Positions 12,109 to 23,029 of a DNA stretch of 64,000 nt are shown piece after piece. This DNA is from Argyresthia goedartella (Eukaryota; Arthropoda; Insecta; Lepidoptera; Argyresthiidae), in the NCBI GenBank assembly GCA_949825045.1, contig OX463820.1, positions 10,304,501-10,368,500 of the forward strand. The letters are read 5' to 3'. The stretch's first letter is position 1. Every line of letters starts with the position of its first letter. The notes below the pieces were generated by a model. The model did not search any database and was not told where the DNA came from. It saw only the letters and a list, made by a program, of their open reading frames with translations. The position numbers were made by a program, and so were the translations under genes.

Positions 12109-12456
12109 ACTGGCTGTTGGCTAGCAAATTCTAAACGCGAGTGAAACCATATCTACGAGCTTCGCTATTCAAATTTACGGCAGGATCTCGAACTGTTGCT
12201 GGTCACCTAGTAATCCTCGAACTAAATAAATGTGTTAATTGGAGCTGAAGAATGGAAAAGCGGTGAGTCAAATCCTTGTCCTTTTCCTCAGTTAGGTATT
12301 CTGTAAGTAAGTGGAATTTTAAAATCTAATAAAAGTAAAGTAGTAGGTATTTACATTAAGAAAACTCGTAAACTTAGTTCTAAGTAGAGTCATAGTTATA
12401 ACTACTAATTTCTATTGTGATTGTACATTTTGTGTGTGTGGTAGTTATAAGTAACG

Positions 12457-13584
12457 ATGGTAGAACCACAGGCACAGGCCGCCATGCCCGCGGTGGTTAA
12501 TTTAGACATTCCCCGGGATTCCCCAGCCCTAATACCACCATTTGCTGGAGATTTGAAGCTCCTGAGCCTTTTCCTTCGAAAATGTGAATTTGTGATACTC
12601 AACTACCAGGGTACCGAGAAACGCAACGCGTACCTAATGCAATGTGTAACAAGCAAATTAACAGGTAAAGCCGCAGAATTAATAAGTGAGCGCTCTGATT
12701 TTGAAACGTATGACGAAATGAAGGTTCTATTAAAACAACACTTTGGCGATCCTCGCAGTAAGGAATGCTTGGCTATTGAGCTTGAGACCCTAAAAATCCG
12801 ACCGTCAGAATCATATTTAGACTTCTGTTCACGCATACAGGATGTTAGGTCCATTCTCCTATCCAAAGTCAATCAGCGCCCGGAGGCGGAATTAAAGGCA
12901 GCAAAGAAGATAATTTATAACAATTCTTCGCTGAATGTCTTCTTATACAACTTACATGAGTACTTGGTTCGATTAGTTCGCCTAAAGGCTCCTATTTCGC
13001 TTGAGGAAGCACTATCCCACGTATTAGAAGAAAAGAATTTTGAAGAGCAGTTTGTTCTCCGCACCAAAATGCTGCATCCCAGACCTTCATCCAATCAACC
13101 GGCTTACCCTAACACTCAGACGCAATACCCCTATAAGTCACAATTCTCGGCACAACCTCCAACTCGACCGCCACCATTTTACCCTCAATTCAAGTTTGGT
13201 ATTCCAAACCAAACTCTCCCAAAACCAGTTTTCCCCAATCAAACCCCAGCTTATAGAGCACCTAAATTCGGCTATAGGCCCCCTCAGATCAACCCACAAG
13301 GGTTCAGACCACAGCCTGGTCAATTTGGCTACAGGCCCATACAACATACCCCGCAAGGCTTCAGGCCACAGCCTGGTCAATTCGGATACAAACCTCCATT
13401 CACCCCACAAGGCTTCAGGCCCCAACCTGGTCAGTTTGGATATGTTCAGAATGCCCAGCCGAATGCTAAAACCAATACTGACGTGTCCATGAGAACTGCG
13501 CCTAACGCGCCAGTGCCCCAAAGATTCCCCACAAATGAACTTTACTACACCAATGACGAATTTGAACAGTATGATAGCACATAA
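12457..13584 (+). CDS. gag: Gag of the errantivirus-like element
   Basis: An uninterrupted 375-codon frame after a leader of about 365 bases. The N-terminal two thirds has the errantivirus Gag character (FLRKCEFVI, LTGKAAELI, LKQHFGDPRSKE, LDFCSRIQDVRS), a helical capsid-like region that would assemble virus-like particles. The C-terminal third is proline- and glutamine-rich and carries three tandem copies of a unit of about 20 residues built on PQGFRPQPGQFGY (13291-13445). No CCHC knuckle is visible, as usual for errantivirus Gag. Pol follows in another frame. The frame being open while pol and env are broken could be chance. Confidence 0.85.
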   Translation: MVEPQAQAAMPAVVNLDIPRDSPALIPPFAGDLKLLSLFLRKCEFVILNYQGTEKRNAYLMQCVTSKLTGKAAELISERSDFETYDEMKVLLKQHFGDPRSKECLAIELETLKIRPSESYLDFCSRIQDVRSILLSKVNQRPEAELKAAKKIIYNNSSLNVFLYNLHEYLVRLVRLKAPISLEEALSHVLEEKNFEEQFVLRTKMLHPRPSSNQPAYPNTQTQYPYKSQFSAQPPTRPPPFYPQFKFGIPNQTLPKPVFPNQTPAYRAPKFGYRPPQINPQGFRPQPGQFGYRPIQHTPQGFRPQPGQFGYKPPFTPQGFRPQPGQFGYVQNAQPNAKTNTDVSMRTAPNAPVPQRFPTNELYYTNDEFEQYDST

Positions 13585-16500
13585 GGGTGTGATACGTTGG
13601 ACGCTTACCCAGTACAGGAGTGTGAGTACGCGCTATACGAGTCGCACGCGTCGCAAGCGCCTTGCGAGCCCGAGAGCAGCGAAATTTCCCAAATTCAGAA
13701 TACTAACGAAAATGAAAATCTGTAAACTGGTCAAAATTTTCGGATAAGTGCCACAACCAAAATTCACCCACCATTATACACTTGAATTCCTACAACAATC
13801 TGAGGCTACCCTTCATATATATTCCCGATATAAATGGTAAATTTATGTTAGATACAGGCAGCACGCGATCGTTTATAAGCCCTACAAAAGGCCAACGAGT
13901 ATTTTGCTAACTACAAACAGTATGAGCCATTCACTGTTACAAGCACCCACGCCTAGAGCTTACACAGTAAAGTCGTGGATATACCGGTTTTTCCAATTTT
14001 TAAAGTTGTCGTAAATCACAAGTTTTTCGTCTACGATGTCGACTCATGACGGAATAATTGGAGTCGACTTTCTTTCTATCCTTACTCCAGACCGATATTT
14101 GCCTTAAAGATAAAGTAGTCAGAACAGCCTCAGTTATCATTCCCATCGTTTATCAAACTGAGTATGAGTACAAACTTGAACCCTGCACTGAGCACAAAGT
14201 ACAGTTGCCCACTAACTTGAAACATGGCCCTGCTATTCTAAATTAGAAGCAGTTTGCCCAAGGTATACGCGTGCCCTCAGCAATAGTACAGTGCGAAGAT
14301 TACCTCGCTACAACAATTTTACAAAACGTACCGAGGACTATATTATAATTACAGTTATAGCCCCGTTCGTAGTTACAAAGTTAGACGACGAGTCATGCCT
14401 CGTCAATGTAAACAGTGTCAACTTAAGTAGTACGGAGATAGACGAAATATTGACGGATAATCTTAAGAAGTTGCGTTTTGACCATCTAAACTCTGAAGAT
14501 CGTGAATGCATAAGTAAGTTGTGTGAAGAGTACAGAGATATCTTCTACTCTGAAGAGTTGCCACTTACATTCACCAACCAAGTAAAACCAACCAACCAAG
14601 ATTCGTACCGCGAACGAAGATCCCATCTATGTCAGGGCCTACAGACAGGCACCAGCTGTAGCTGAAGAAATAAATTGGCAAACCGAAAAATTACTACAAG
14701 ACGACGTCATCAGGGAGTCCCATTCCCCTTGGAGTGCCCCCGTGCACCTAGTGCCGAAGAAACTCGATGCATCAGGCCAACCAAAGTACCGCATGGTCAT
14801 AGACTATCGTAGGCTCAACGAAATAACAGTTGATGATAAATATCCTCTTCCTAACATCTGCGATTTATTTGACAAGCTTGGCTCAAGTAACTATTTTACA
14901 ATGCTGGACCTGGCTTCAGGTTATCACCAAATTGAAGTTGATGAAGATGATCGACCCAAAACAGCTTTTTCCACACAAAACGGGCATTATGAATTCAAGC
15001 GCTTGCCTTTCGGTCTAAAAACGGCACCCGCCACCTTTCAACGCGCTATGGACAATGTATTGAGAAATTTGCAAAGAATTCATTGTCTTGTTTACTTGGA
15101 TGACATTCTGATTTATTCAAACGGTCTCCAATAACATCTACGAAAGCTACGGACAGTATTCGATAGACTCCGCCAAATGAATTTGAAAGTTCAACTAGAT
15201 AAATCAGATTTTTTACGTAAAGAGGTTCAGTACTTAGGCCATACCCTTACGAAAGACGGGCTAAAACCCAACAATGACAAAATCAAATCAGTACTGAATT
15301 ACCTCATACCCCGTACAGAGACAGAAATCAAACGATTTTTAGGATTCAAAGGCTATTATCGAAAATTTATCAAGGATTTTTCAAAAATCACACAACCTCT
15401 CACAGCGTGTCTTAAGAAAGGTCGAAAGGTAATAATCGATCAAAAATACACGGAAGCCTTTCAAAAGTGTAAAGAAATGCTCGTCAATGCCCCAATACTA
15501 CAATACCCAGATATGTCAAAACGTTTCATTGTAACCACCGACGCTTCAGAAGTGGCTATAGGCGCGGTACTTATGCTAGTCGAACTCTCACCGATACCGA
15601 AAAGCGTTACAGCGCGATTGAACGTGAATTGTTAGCTATAATTTGGGCTACAAAACACTTTCGACCGTACCTCTACGGCAATAAATGTGACATTTACGCA
15701 GACCATAAACCTCTCCTTTGGCTCTATCAGTTAAAGGAACCAAACAGCAAGTTGACCCGATGGCGTTTACGGCTCCAAGAATTCGACTTTGACGTAAAAC
15801 ATAAAAATGGAAAACAAAACACCAACGCCGACGCGCTATCGCGGATCCAATTGAACGCGTTAGGTAACCAAAACGCTGACGAGGATAGTTCAATGATCGT
15901 GAATGTAGACGAAAGTGAAATAAAATTACAAGCCCATATAGACGATATCACAAAACAGATCTTACAATTAACCCAAAAACGTCGTGAATCCGAGGACTCT
16001 AAAACAAGCACCATATCCGACTCCGAAAGAACGGCTATAGCATCCTCAGTCATTGAAATCTTATTAGCAGACGATGATGAATCAGAAATTAAGTATTCGG
16101 TAAAATCGGAATCAGACATCACTGAACCTATCCACTCCGCTAAAGACATGGAATCGTACGGAATACCCATTTTGCGAGAAGCGATAGACACCAAACCAAA
16201 TCATATACTTGTATTTAGTTTGCATTCTAATAAATTGCAAGTGAGTGATTTGTCTAGGGACAAACAGAAAGTACTAGAAGTATTCTTACCCCTGAACAAC
16301 TCGGAAATAATCAAGGAATTCCTGAAAAGGTACATAAAACCAAAAAACAAATATTTCATCTATTTTGAAGAAGAACAACACCGAAAGGATTTCTGTAAAA
16401 TCATAATTGAATTATTTAAACAAGGAACAGTGGACTTTCACGAGTGTACCGATCGTGTGGTGTATATTGAAGACGAAAAAGAACAACGAGCTGTGGTGTT

Positions 16501-17566
16501 GAAGTTACACGAAGGAAAGACATGCCATCACGGCATCACGGAAACAGTAAAACGAATAAAGCGTAACTACTTTTGGCCAAATATGCAAGAAAATGTATCC
16601 GCTATAATAAATTCTTGTGAAAAATGTAGAGTCACTAAATATGATAGAAAACCTATAAAACCCGTCCTACAATTGACTCAAACGCAAAATGCCCCTTTTC
16701 ATGAAGTATTCATAGATTTATTCTCCATAGAGTCAAAATACTATCTCACTATACTCGATGCTTTCAGCAAGTTAGGAAAAGCAATAGAAATCCCCTCCAG
16801 AGCATCACTAGACGTAGTTAGAGCCATGATAAAGTACTTTTCCTTTTATGGAACTACTCAGAAAATAAGCTGCGATCCTGGTTCGGAATTTAATAACGAG
16901 CTATTTAAAGAATTGACAGAACTATAGAAAATAGAGCTACACATAGGTACACCGAACAACCCAAACTCGATGGGTCTCAATGAGCGTTTTCATTCAACAA
17001 TAAATGAAATAAACCGACTAGCCAAATTTGAGGCGAAATACACGGACCCAGCCACAGTCATGGCTTATGCTATTATGGCATACAACAATAAAATCCATAG
17101 TGCAACCGACTTGACGCCATTCGAAGTTGTCTTCGGACACACCGAATTAAATACTGCATTTAACTTAGACTTCGATAAAAACTATAAACAGCAGCTTATT
17201 AGAGACCACCGAAAAAGAACACAAACACTTTATCAACACCTAAGTGATAAACTAGTTCAGTCTAAAGAGAAAGTACGCAAAAAACGAGGTGTAGAAACCA
17301 CATCGGAATTAACGAAAGGACAAATTGTCCACGCTAAAGCGGTCAATAAAAGACAATCTAAGGACAAGCCCAAATATCAAAAGGCTACGGTGATAGGACA
17401 AGTTCAGAGAAATGTATTAACAATAGAGACAAGGGGCAGAGCCACAAAGGTCCATATTAAAAATATCAAACGTCCTCCTCAGGTGGTGTATAATCCTCCT
17501 GGTCTGGACGGCAATCACACCCGGTCTCCACAGCCAGGACCTTCAGGCCTGCAAAAAAGAACATAA
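13585..17566 (+). pseudogene. pol: Pol: protease, reverse transcriptase, RNase H, integrase (broken)
   Basis: Order of domains is that of gypsy-group elements. The protease active site DTGS is at about 13850. Reverse transcriptase runs from about 14700 (VPKKLDASGQPKYRMVIDYR, LPFGLKTAPATFQ) to the catalytic YLDD near 15100. RNase H covers about 15520-15860 (TTDAS, and the KHKNGKQNTNADALSR end). Integrase has the HHCC region (HHGIT...CEKCR, about 16520-16630), catalytic blocks LDAF and DPGSEF, and a C-terminal tail to 17566. Visible breaks: several frame changes between 13.6 and 14.7 kb, a stop at 15132-15134, a frame change near 15630 and a stop at 16925-16927. The enzyme set cannot be made from this copy. 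Confidence 0.88.
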
Positions 17567-17589
17567 CCCTGGATTATTGCCGGTAAAGC

Positions 17590-19511
17590 TAGGACACGCA
17601 TTTCTCCAATGAGATAAATGGTTATTAGTTAAAACAGTATCATTAAAAGGTATAGAAACCGATCTTAAATTTGACATACAAAAATACGCCCAATTCGATA
17701 AATTACTAAAACGAAATAAATACCCACTCTATGAAACAATAGGCTTAAAAGCCCAAGCTGAATACCTCCGTGACGAAGCCTTGGAGAAGTACCAGCAGTT
17801 GGTCCCCTCAAGGAGAAGTAAGCGCGGTATTCCTAACCCTCTGGGCTCTCTCATTAAAGTAATTACCGGTATCCTAGATCAGGAAGATGCGTTACAACGT
17901 GTCACCTAAATATCAGAAATGTTGGACCACTTTTTTAACTCTACAAAAACAATAAACGACAACACTAAGATACTGAGTAACCGTTTGAATCAGAGAGAGA
18001 CCACCATTAAAAACTTAACATTAAGAGGAAGTAACGCCGCCCACGATACCCTGATGCTTGGAATGTGTAACCTATTTATAAGTAATTTCAGAATAATTTA
18101 TGTAAAACTGAGTGAAGTAGAGACGGCAATGGCCCTGAGCAAAGTATCTGTATTACACAAATCTGTAATGAATCCATCAAAATTACTAGAAATATTACAA
18201 TCTATTAGTACTTACGAACACCTGATGTACACTGCAAACGAATTGAATCTTATGAACTTAGAAGAAACGCTGAGTGTAACAGCCTATTTGAAAGAAGATA
18301 ATAGTAGTTTATGTTACTGCTACATAATGGAGGGCATTAATACTGCAGAGTGGGTTTATTATCACTCGAGAGTTTTAATGCCTAATTATGTATAGTTACA
18401 TACATTAGTTTATCTACACACATATCATAAGCTCTCTTTGATGTGTTCGGGAACCGCATGTTTGACCGGCATTGTGGCTCTGCAGTTGTTTAGCTTGTTC
18501 TGTTGCACCAACTTCGGGCGTTCGAAATTTAAATGTCAGTACCAACTTCACAGACAAACTGTGCAGCATGCATGCGTGCGTCGGCGTTTGAAATTTGAAT
18601 GTCATAATGTGTAGAAAAATTACACATGATGGTCATAATGTGTAATTTTTCAGATAAGAATTGAGTTTTTACCAAAAAGTTTAACATTATGCTGATCGTA
18701 ACGTGCGGTTTTTGTACGCGGTAAAGAGGGTTTATGATACGTGTGCAAATAAAATTAATTATGTAATCGAAATTCTACTTACCGAAAATATCACCTACAA
18801 CTATTTTAAGCTCTCCCAGTGTCAAACTCCCGCAACCAAACCAACATTGTAATCCCTGAACATCCTTTCCTTTTGACTCATGACGATAAGTACCGCTCAG
18901 TAACTCAGCCATGTAGAGAAATAACCGCCGACGAGTTCCTGTGCACAGATAAGGAAGTTTTAATGCATATCCAGGAAACAACATGCGTGGAAAAACTGAT
19001 GCAATACCATTCTAACATTACAGGCTGTCTTGTACGCGTTGTAAGACCAGACAAGGTTATATTACAACGAATTACAGCCTCTTCGTGGATCCTGTTCACT
19101 AGAGAGCCTATGATCCTGGCCCAAACCTGTAAAGGTGACGTTACGCGCACGCAGATATATGGTACGTACGTCATAACTATAAACCCTGAATGTGACATTT
19201 TCATCGACAACACCCAGATTCATGAAAGGCGATTTCACTCACTCAAGGAAGACTTTAAACCCTTACCGATGATCAACTTACCAGACATTAAGCACCTGGA
19301 ATTCTCTCCTGATGAACAACTGGAACCCGTCGACCTACAAGGAATCCAACTGGACGATGTAAGACACCTTAACAACATGTTGAGGACCAGCATAAACGGC
19401 GATCCAGGTGTGATCAAAGTGAAAAATGTTAGTGCTGCGACTATCCTTCTCTATATTATTGTGTTAGTTATAGTTATATGCATATTACTCTATAATCTAA
19501 ATCTTTGCTAA
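17590..19511 (+). pseudogene. env: Env (F-protein-like) of the errantivirus, broken and interrupted
   Basis: The envelope protein of errantiviruses resembles the baculovirus F fusion protein. Here a furin-type site (RSKRG) near 17815-17835 is followed by a glycine/isoleucine-rich fusion-peptide-like start, then a helical region (17919-18395). The ectodomain continues at about 18780-19400 with cysteines and N-glycosylation sites, and the chain ends with a hydrophobic membrane segment (about 19430-19505). Breaks seen: an early stop near 17613, a stop at 17906-17908 and roughly 380 bp of unrelated sequence at 18396-18780 that separates the two halves. This env is not functional. Confidence 0.8.
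18396..18780. other. Unidentified ~380-bp insert in env
   Basis: Env homology stops at 18395 and returns near 18780. The insert has two similar blocks (GTTCGAAATTTAAATGTCA near 18518 and GTTTGAAATTTGAATGTCA near 18585) and an inverted repeat with 14-bp perfect arms (18614-18627 and 18638-18651). I see no coding sequence and no clear target duplication. It may be a small non-autonomous element. Confidence 0.5.
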
Positions 19512-20345
19512 AGCTTCGTAAGCCTCCCTTCTCGTGGCGGGCGCCATTTTGAAATTTACGCTCAACCGGCAAGGGCTACGTGGGTGGTCCCCGCGGGCTG
19601 TTGCCTGCGCCTACTAAAACGTCGCTCACGGCGTTTTATTGTATGAAAAGGATAGGAACCTATATATTTTTAGAATTGCCATGAAATAAGCTAATATAGT
19701 GTTTAAGAATGAAAACAATAATGTATTCGTGAGCCTAGCTGTTCAAGGTCAAACCTAGCATTTAAATTAAATTGATTAATTAATTATTTTATTAATTAAT
19801 AAAATTAATAAAAATTAAATTTAACACATTTTTTACTTACTTTCTGTTTTATTTATACAATATGTACAACACCAACCTTAGTATCAATTAAAAAAAATAC
19901 ATTTCTAGCGAAAAACATGTGAAACGCGATTCAATCAAAACGCGGTGAATGCGCGCGAGAAATCGTTCCGATAAACTGGGTCAGAACTTATTTTTTTCCT
20001 ATGCACGGACTGGTTTTTGATAGCTCCACAGATATGTTCGTGTATGGGGTGCCCCACTGTAAGTACAAACGCGGCTTCCAACCTATATTTTTAGTTTAAA
20101 AGCGCCCATCTATATGCGACCGGAAATCCGCCCGCTGCGGGCCGCTTGCCGATTAACGCATTTTGAAGTCTTGCCCGCTGCGGTCGTTTGCCAGTCAAGG
20201 TAGGTTGAGCATGTGACTCATACATTTCCTTATTTTTTGTATGTAATTCTAAGTTTTCTGTATTTCCTATATTTTAATGTGTAATTCTACGTTTTCTGGA
20301 AAAATTAACATTTTAGCCGGATAACTTCGAAGCTAAGGAGGGAGG
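19512..20345 (+). other. Errantivirus 3' non-coding region and polypurine tract
   Basis: No gene is seen between the env stop and the 3' LTR. It holds a GC-rich patch (19540-19630), an AT-rich ATTAATTAA stretch (19765-19825), and two related CCCGCTGCGG blocks at about 20132 and 20177. The purine run AAGGAGGGAGG at 20335-20345 touches the LTR and fits the polypurine tract that primes plus-strand synthesis. Confidence 0.6.
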
Positions 20346-20664
20346 AGTTATAGTTCCAGACATTGCCGACTCATCAGAAACCAGCCCTGCTACTCAGTAC
20401 TGGCTGATGCAATCATGTGGCAATAGAATGTTTAGTCTACTCATCAGAAACCAGCCCTGCTTCCCAGTACGGCCTGATGCAATCAAATGTTTAGTCTAAG
20501 TTAGCCAGACATTTTTAGGATGATATTGAGGCACTCTTGAATGGGCTTCTTTGAGGTCCTCGCGTCTTACCTAATTAGATACAACTTTCTAATAGTGTAA
20601 TAACCGTATGTTTAATAATAAAATTAGCTTTTAAAAAACATCTTTTGCGTTCTCAAAGTTAACT
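20346..20664 (+). repeat. 3' LTR of the errantivirus-like element (319 bp)
   Basis: Matches the 5' LTR from AGTTATAG to AGTTAACT with about a dozen differences, including a 2-base indel after the second internal repeat. AGGT follows directly (20665-20668), identical to the four bases before the 5' LTR. Confidence 0.95.
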
Positions 20665-21054
20665 AGGTTGAATGCGTACGTGTATCTGTGCTGTGAGTGT
20701 GTTTTTTATTTATTCATGTTTATGTTGTGCGTACTTACATAAGAATGCGAAACGAAAACTAGGCCTCAAAAGAGGCCGCTTCGGATATCCCTAACTGACT
20801 TGTTTTGTTGTTCAATCACTTACTGGATATCTGAGGTGGCTGAAATTCGTCACGAAGATCCAAATTTTTTGTGAAGCCGCGGGAAGCCTGTTTTGATGTC
20901 GGTAAATAGTTTTTTCATACATTTCTTAAGGCTGTTTGCCCAGTACCAAATCTCTGTGCACGCTACTGTCCTAAAGGTGCAAGCGCCTCTGGTGCCCACG
21001 GCAAAGCAAGTGGTTCCCTTGATGACCTTGTTCAAGTTTGCAAATGCGCCACTG
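20665..21054 (+). other. hAT 3' non-coding part and proposed right terminus
   Basis: Sequence between the LTR provirus and DIRS copy 1. The last bases (CAAATGCGCCACTG, to 21054) read on the minus strand as an hAT-type end beginning CAGTGGCG. A minus-strand open frame over 20850-21070 has no recognisable domain and is explained as chance within this end region. Confidence 0.4.
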
Positions 21055-21062
21055 TTACGGGT

Positions 21063-21225
21063 ATTATATGTCGTGCTTTGTCCTTTGAGATTAGCAATGA
21101 CACTTGTAGTACCGCGTAGAGCACGCCTTTCACACAATATATTTTTGGAATCCTTTATTTGAATCCATTTTTTTTTGGGGTAGTTGTGTATCACCTTACC
21201 AAGCGCGTATTTTGCAACCTTCATT
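21063..21225 (+). repeat. Left inverted terminal repeat, DIRS copy 1
   Basis: Starts ATTATATGTCGTGCTTTGTCC and ends at CTTCAT just inside the initiator-like motif. It is the reverse complement of the right repeat (29566-29743) across long stretches, including the TTTGAATCCATTTTTTTTTG block. Confidence 0.85.
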
Positions 21226-21243
21226 CGCGTTCTAGTGCTCCGC
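21221..21243 (+). promoter_or_regulatory. Initiator-like motif at inner edge of the DIRS repeat
   Basis: TCATTCGCGTTCTAGTG and the next six bases are identical to 29172-29150 (minus) of copy 2 and nearly identical to 43186-43208 of copy 3. TCATTC resembles the arthropod initiator. It lies 110 bases before the gag ATG. Confidence 0.55.
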
Positions 21244-21330
21244 TTTTCCATACGTTGCGCCCGCGTTCTGACCGCACCCCTATTCTAGTAGCTGTTGTTG
21301 TGAATTTTGAACTCTTGATGAACTGTTGGA

Positions 21331-23029
21331 ATGCCGCGGAAAAGAAAACACCGCGACGACGACGACGATGACGCAGTTGAATGAAAAATAAGAAAGCTGC
21401 AAAGAAAACTAGCACGATGACGGCACCGGCGAAACAAGAAAGATTCCGACGATACGTCGTCATCGCGAGGTTCCACGCCTTCGAGGTCATACCCGCCAGG
21501 TACGCACGTCCAGAATAGGGATGTGACCTACTTTTCACACATCGCATCTATGGTGCCAACATTGATATTGCAATTTGAACACTATTTTCGTTACAAGAGG
21601 ATTGTACTCTAATGAAAGATGACATGATTATACCAACCAAATTATTCAATTGCAAATAAATAAACATTGTGTTTATACTTTATTGGTTTTATAATCATGT
21701 TAAAGTAGATAAAGCGGACAGCACATTTGGGCTGTTTCATTCTGCCTATGTACCTATATAGTCTATAGCAGCCAGTACAATGGGACTGGTTCACAGATTT
21801 ATTACGTACATACCTACAAGTTAGGTGTTGTGTTGTCGAATTGCAAGATCATTAGGTTATCAAAGTAGTAGAATTAGCGAACAGTACTGTTGGGGACTGT
21901 TTCATCTGCATACTTGCTAACGTCACAGTCTTAAGCGGCCATTACTAGTGGAATGGTTCATGACTGATGTTACCTGAAGACTAGCTCCTTGTTTCAACTA
22001 TAGGCATATATTGATATCCTCAGGCTGGCTATAGCAACTAGTACTAGGGACTTGTTCAAGTTAGACTGAATTATCATTGCTTTGGTCTTGTTATTTTCAG
22101 ACATCGAAATAGTACAACCAGCATTCAGCGAGTATGAACCTGACGAGCTATCAGACCCAGTCACTACAACAGACCCAATCCTACCGGTCGAAATTAGTCA
22201 GACTGATGAAACGACGGTGCCGCTATCTACGGACACGGCCAAAGCTGCCATCCCAGACGCGACTAATACAAATGATGTTGACATATTACAGCTTCTAGGA
22301 GATGATCCCACGGTTATTAACACTTACGGGAAGGAGATACAAAAGGATATAGCAGTTCGGCTTGAACACTACGCCACAACAGGGCTCGCTAAAGAAGCCC
22401 GAAAGGTATAGAAAGAGAAGTATTTTACACCTAGTAACTGTAAGTTAATCGACCCGCCTGTCCTTAACGGAGAGATCAAAGCAGCAGTTAGCGATACGAT
22501 GACCAGGCGTGATAAATCGATTGAAGAAGGACAAAAAGATCTGACGGTAGCTATAGCATGCCTGAGCGAAGTCTTATCCAATTTGATTTCGACAAAGGAC
22601 AAGGACATGAAAATGGTAAAAACTTTGATGGATGCTTGCAGAATTTTATGTGACTGCCAACATGCACACTCGAAAACACGTAAACAATTTATCCTAACTG
22701 CTTTGAAACCTGAGATGAAGTCACAACTTCAAAACACCAAAATTGACCAGTACCTCTTCAGTGAAAATTTAGCTGACACTTCAAAATCAGCTAAAGCCAT
22801 AAATAAATCCGGCGCAAAACTGAAGTCCAGTCAAGTACCTAAGCCTCAACCAAGCAAAAAGCCAGCGCCTGCGAAGCGTTTAAACTGGAAGGGTCCTCTT
22901 CCACCTCGCAAGCAGCAGGGAGTTCAAAGGACGAAGGAGCTTGCCACGACTTCGATGAAGAATCGGCCGGGTCCCTCTTCGAAACCATCGTCGTATCGGC
23001 AACCCAATCAGCAGTACCATCGCAGATAA
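21331..23029 (+). pseudogene. gag: DIRS copy 1 Gag, two exons
   Basis: Exon 1 (21331-21499) starts MPRKRKHRDDDDD, is strongly basic and acidic by turns and carries two in-frame stops. The intron (21500-22100) begins GTACGC and ends TTTTCAG. Splicing joins in phase 1 to exon 2 (22101-23029), which continues in the Gag frame through one TAG at 22409-22411. Exon 2 has the DIRS Gag core also seen in copies 2 and 3 (KEIQKDIAVRLEH, CRILCDCQHAHS, FSENLADTSKSAKAINKSGA), then a proline/lysine-rich basic tail. Gag would package the RNA. The reverse transcriptase frame overlaps its end. The stops show that it is dead. Confidence 0.8.
21500..22100 (+). other. Gag intron, DIRS copy 1
   Basis: Donor CAG|GTACGC and acceptor TTTTCAG|AC preserve the Gag frame in phase 1. 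The intron contains decayed repeats: a block with GGGCTGTTTCATTCTGC near 21727 recurs as GGGACTGTTTCATCTGC near 21892, and three blocks of the form AGCAGCCAGTAC...GGGACTGGTTCA start near 21763, 21928 and 22027. Confidence 0.7.

Larger units (their letters stand above)
11773..20664 (+). mobile_element. Errantivirus-like LTR provirus (gypsy group) with env
   Basis: Two LTRs (11773-12090 and 20346-20664), each starting AGTTA and ending TAACT, flank gag, pol and env regions. The 4 bases AGGT lie directly outside both LTRs (11769-11772 and 20665-20668): a perfect target duplication. A tRNA-type primer site follows the left LTR and a purine run (AAGGAGGGAGG) precedes the right one. The order gag-pol-env and the baculovirus-F-like env identify an insect errantivirus-type element. 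Gag is open, pol and env are broken at several points, and the LTRs differ at roughly a dozen sites (about 4 percent by eye), so it is an old fossil inserted in the hAT 3' region. Confidence 0.92.
7221..21054 (+). mobile_element. hAT transposon (ZMYM1-like transposase), split by two later insertions
   Basis: The left end is put at 7221, which begins CAGAGGCG; the right end at 21054 ends GCGCCACTG, so its complement begins CAGTGGCG. About 25-40 bases further in, both ends carry a CACT...GCTTGCC-like block, as expected for degenerate hAT terminal repeats. Removing the LINE (9402-10993) and the LTR provirus (11773-20664 plus one 4-base duplication) leaves about 3.3 kb, a normal size for an autonomous hAT. 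The flanking octamers (7213-7220 and 21055-21062) do not match, so the ends are a proposal, not proof. The transposase in the middle is certain. Confidence 0.5.

Noticed and set aside
15648..16194. Minus-strand frames inside the errantivirus pol
   Set aside because: Antisense shadows of RNase H/integrase coding sequence.
7213..21062. An 8-base target duplication for the hAT element
   Set aside because: TTCTAAAG and TTACGGGT match at too few positions; no duplication can be claimed.
20850..21251. 133-codon minus-strand frame
   Set aside because: It spans the proposed hAT terminus and the DIRS left terminal repeat, so it crosses element boundaries and is likely chance.
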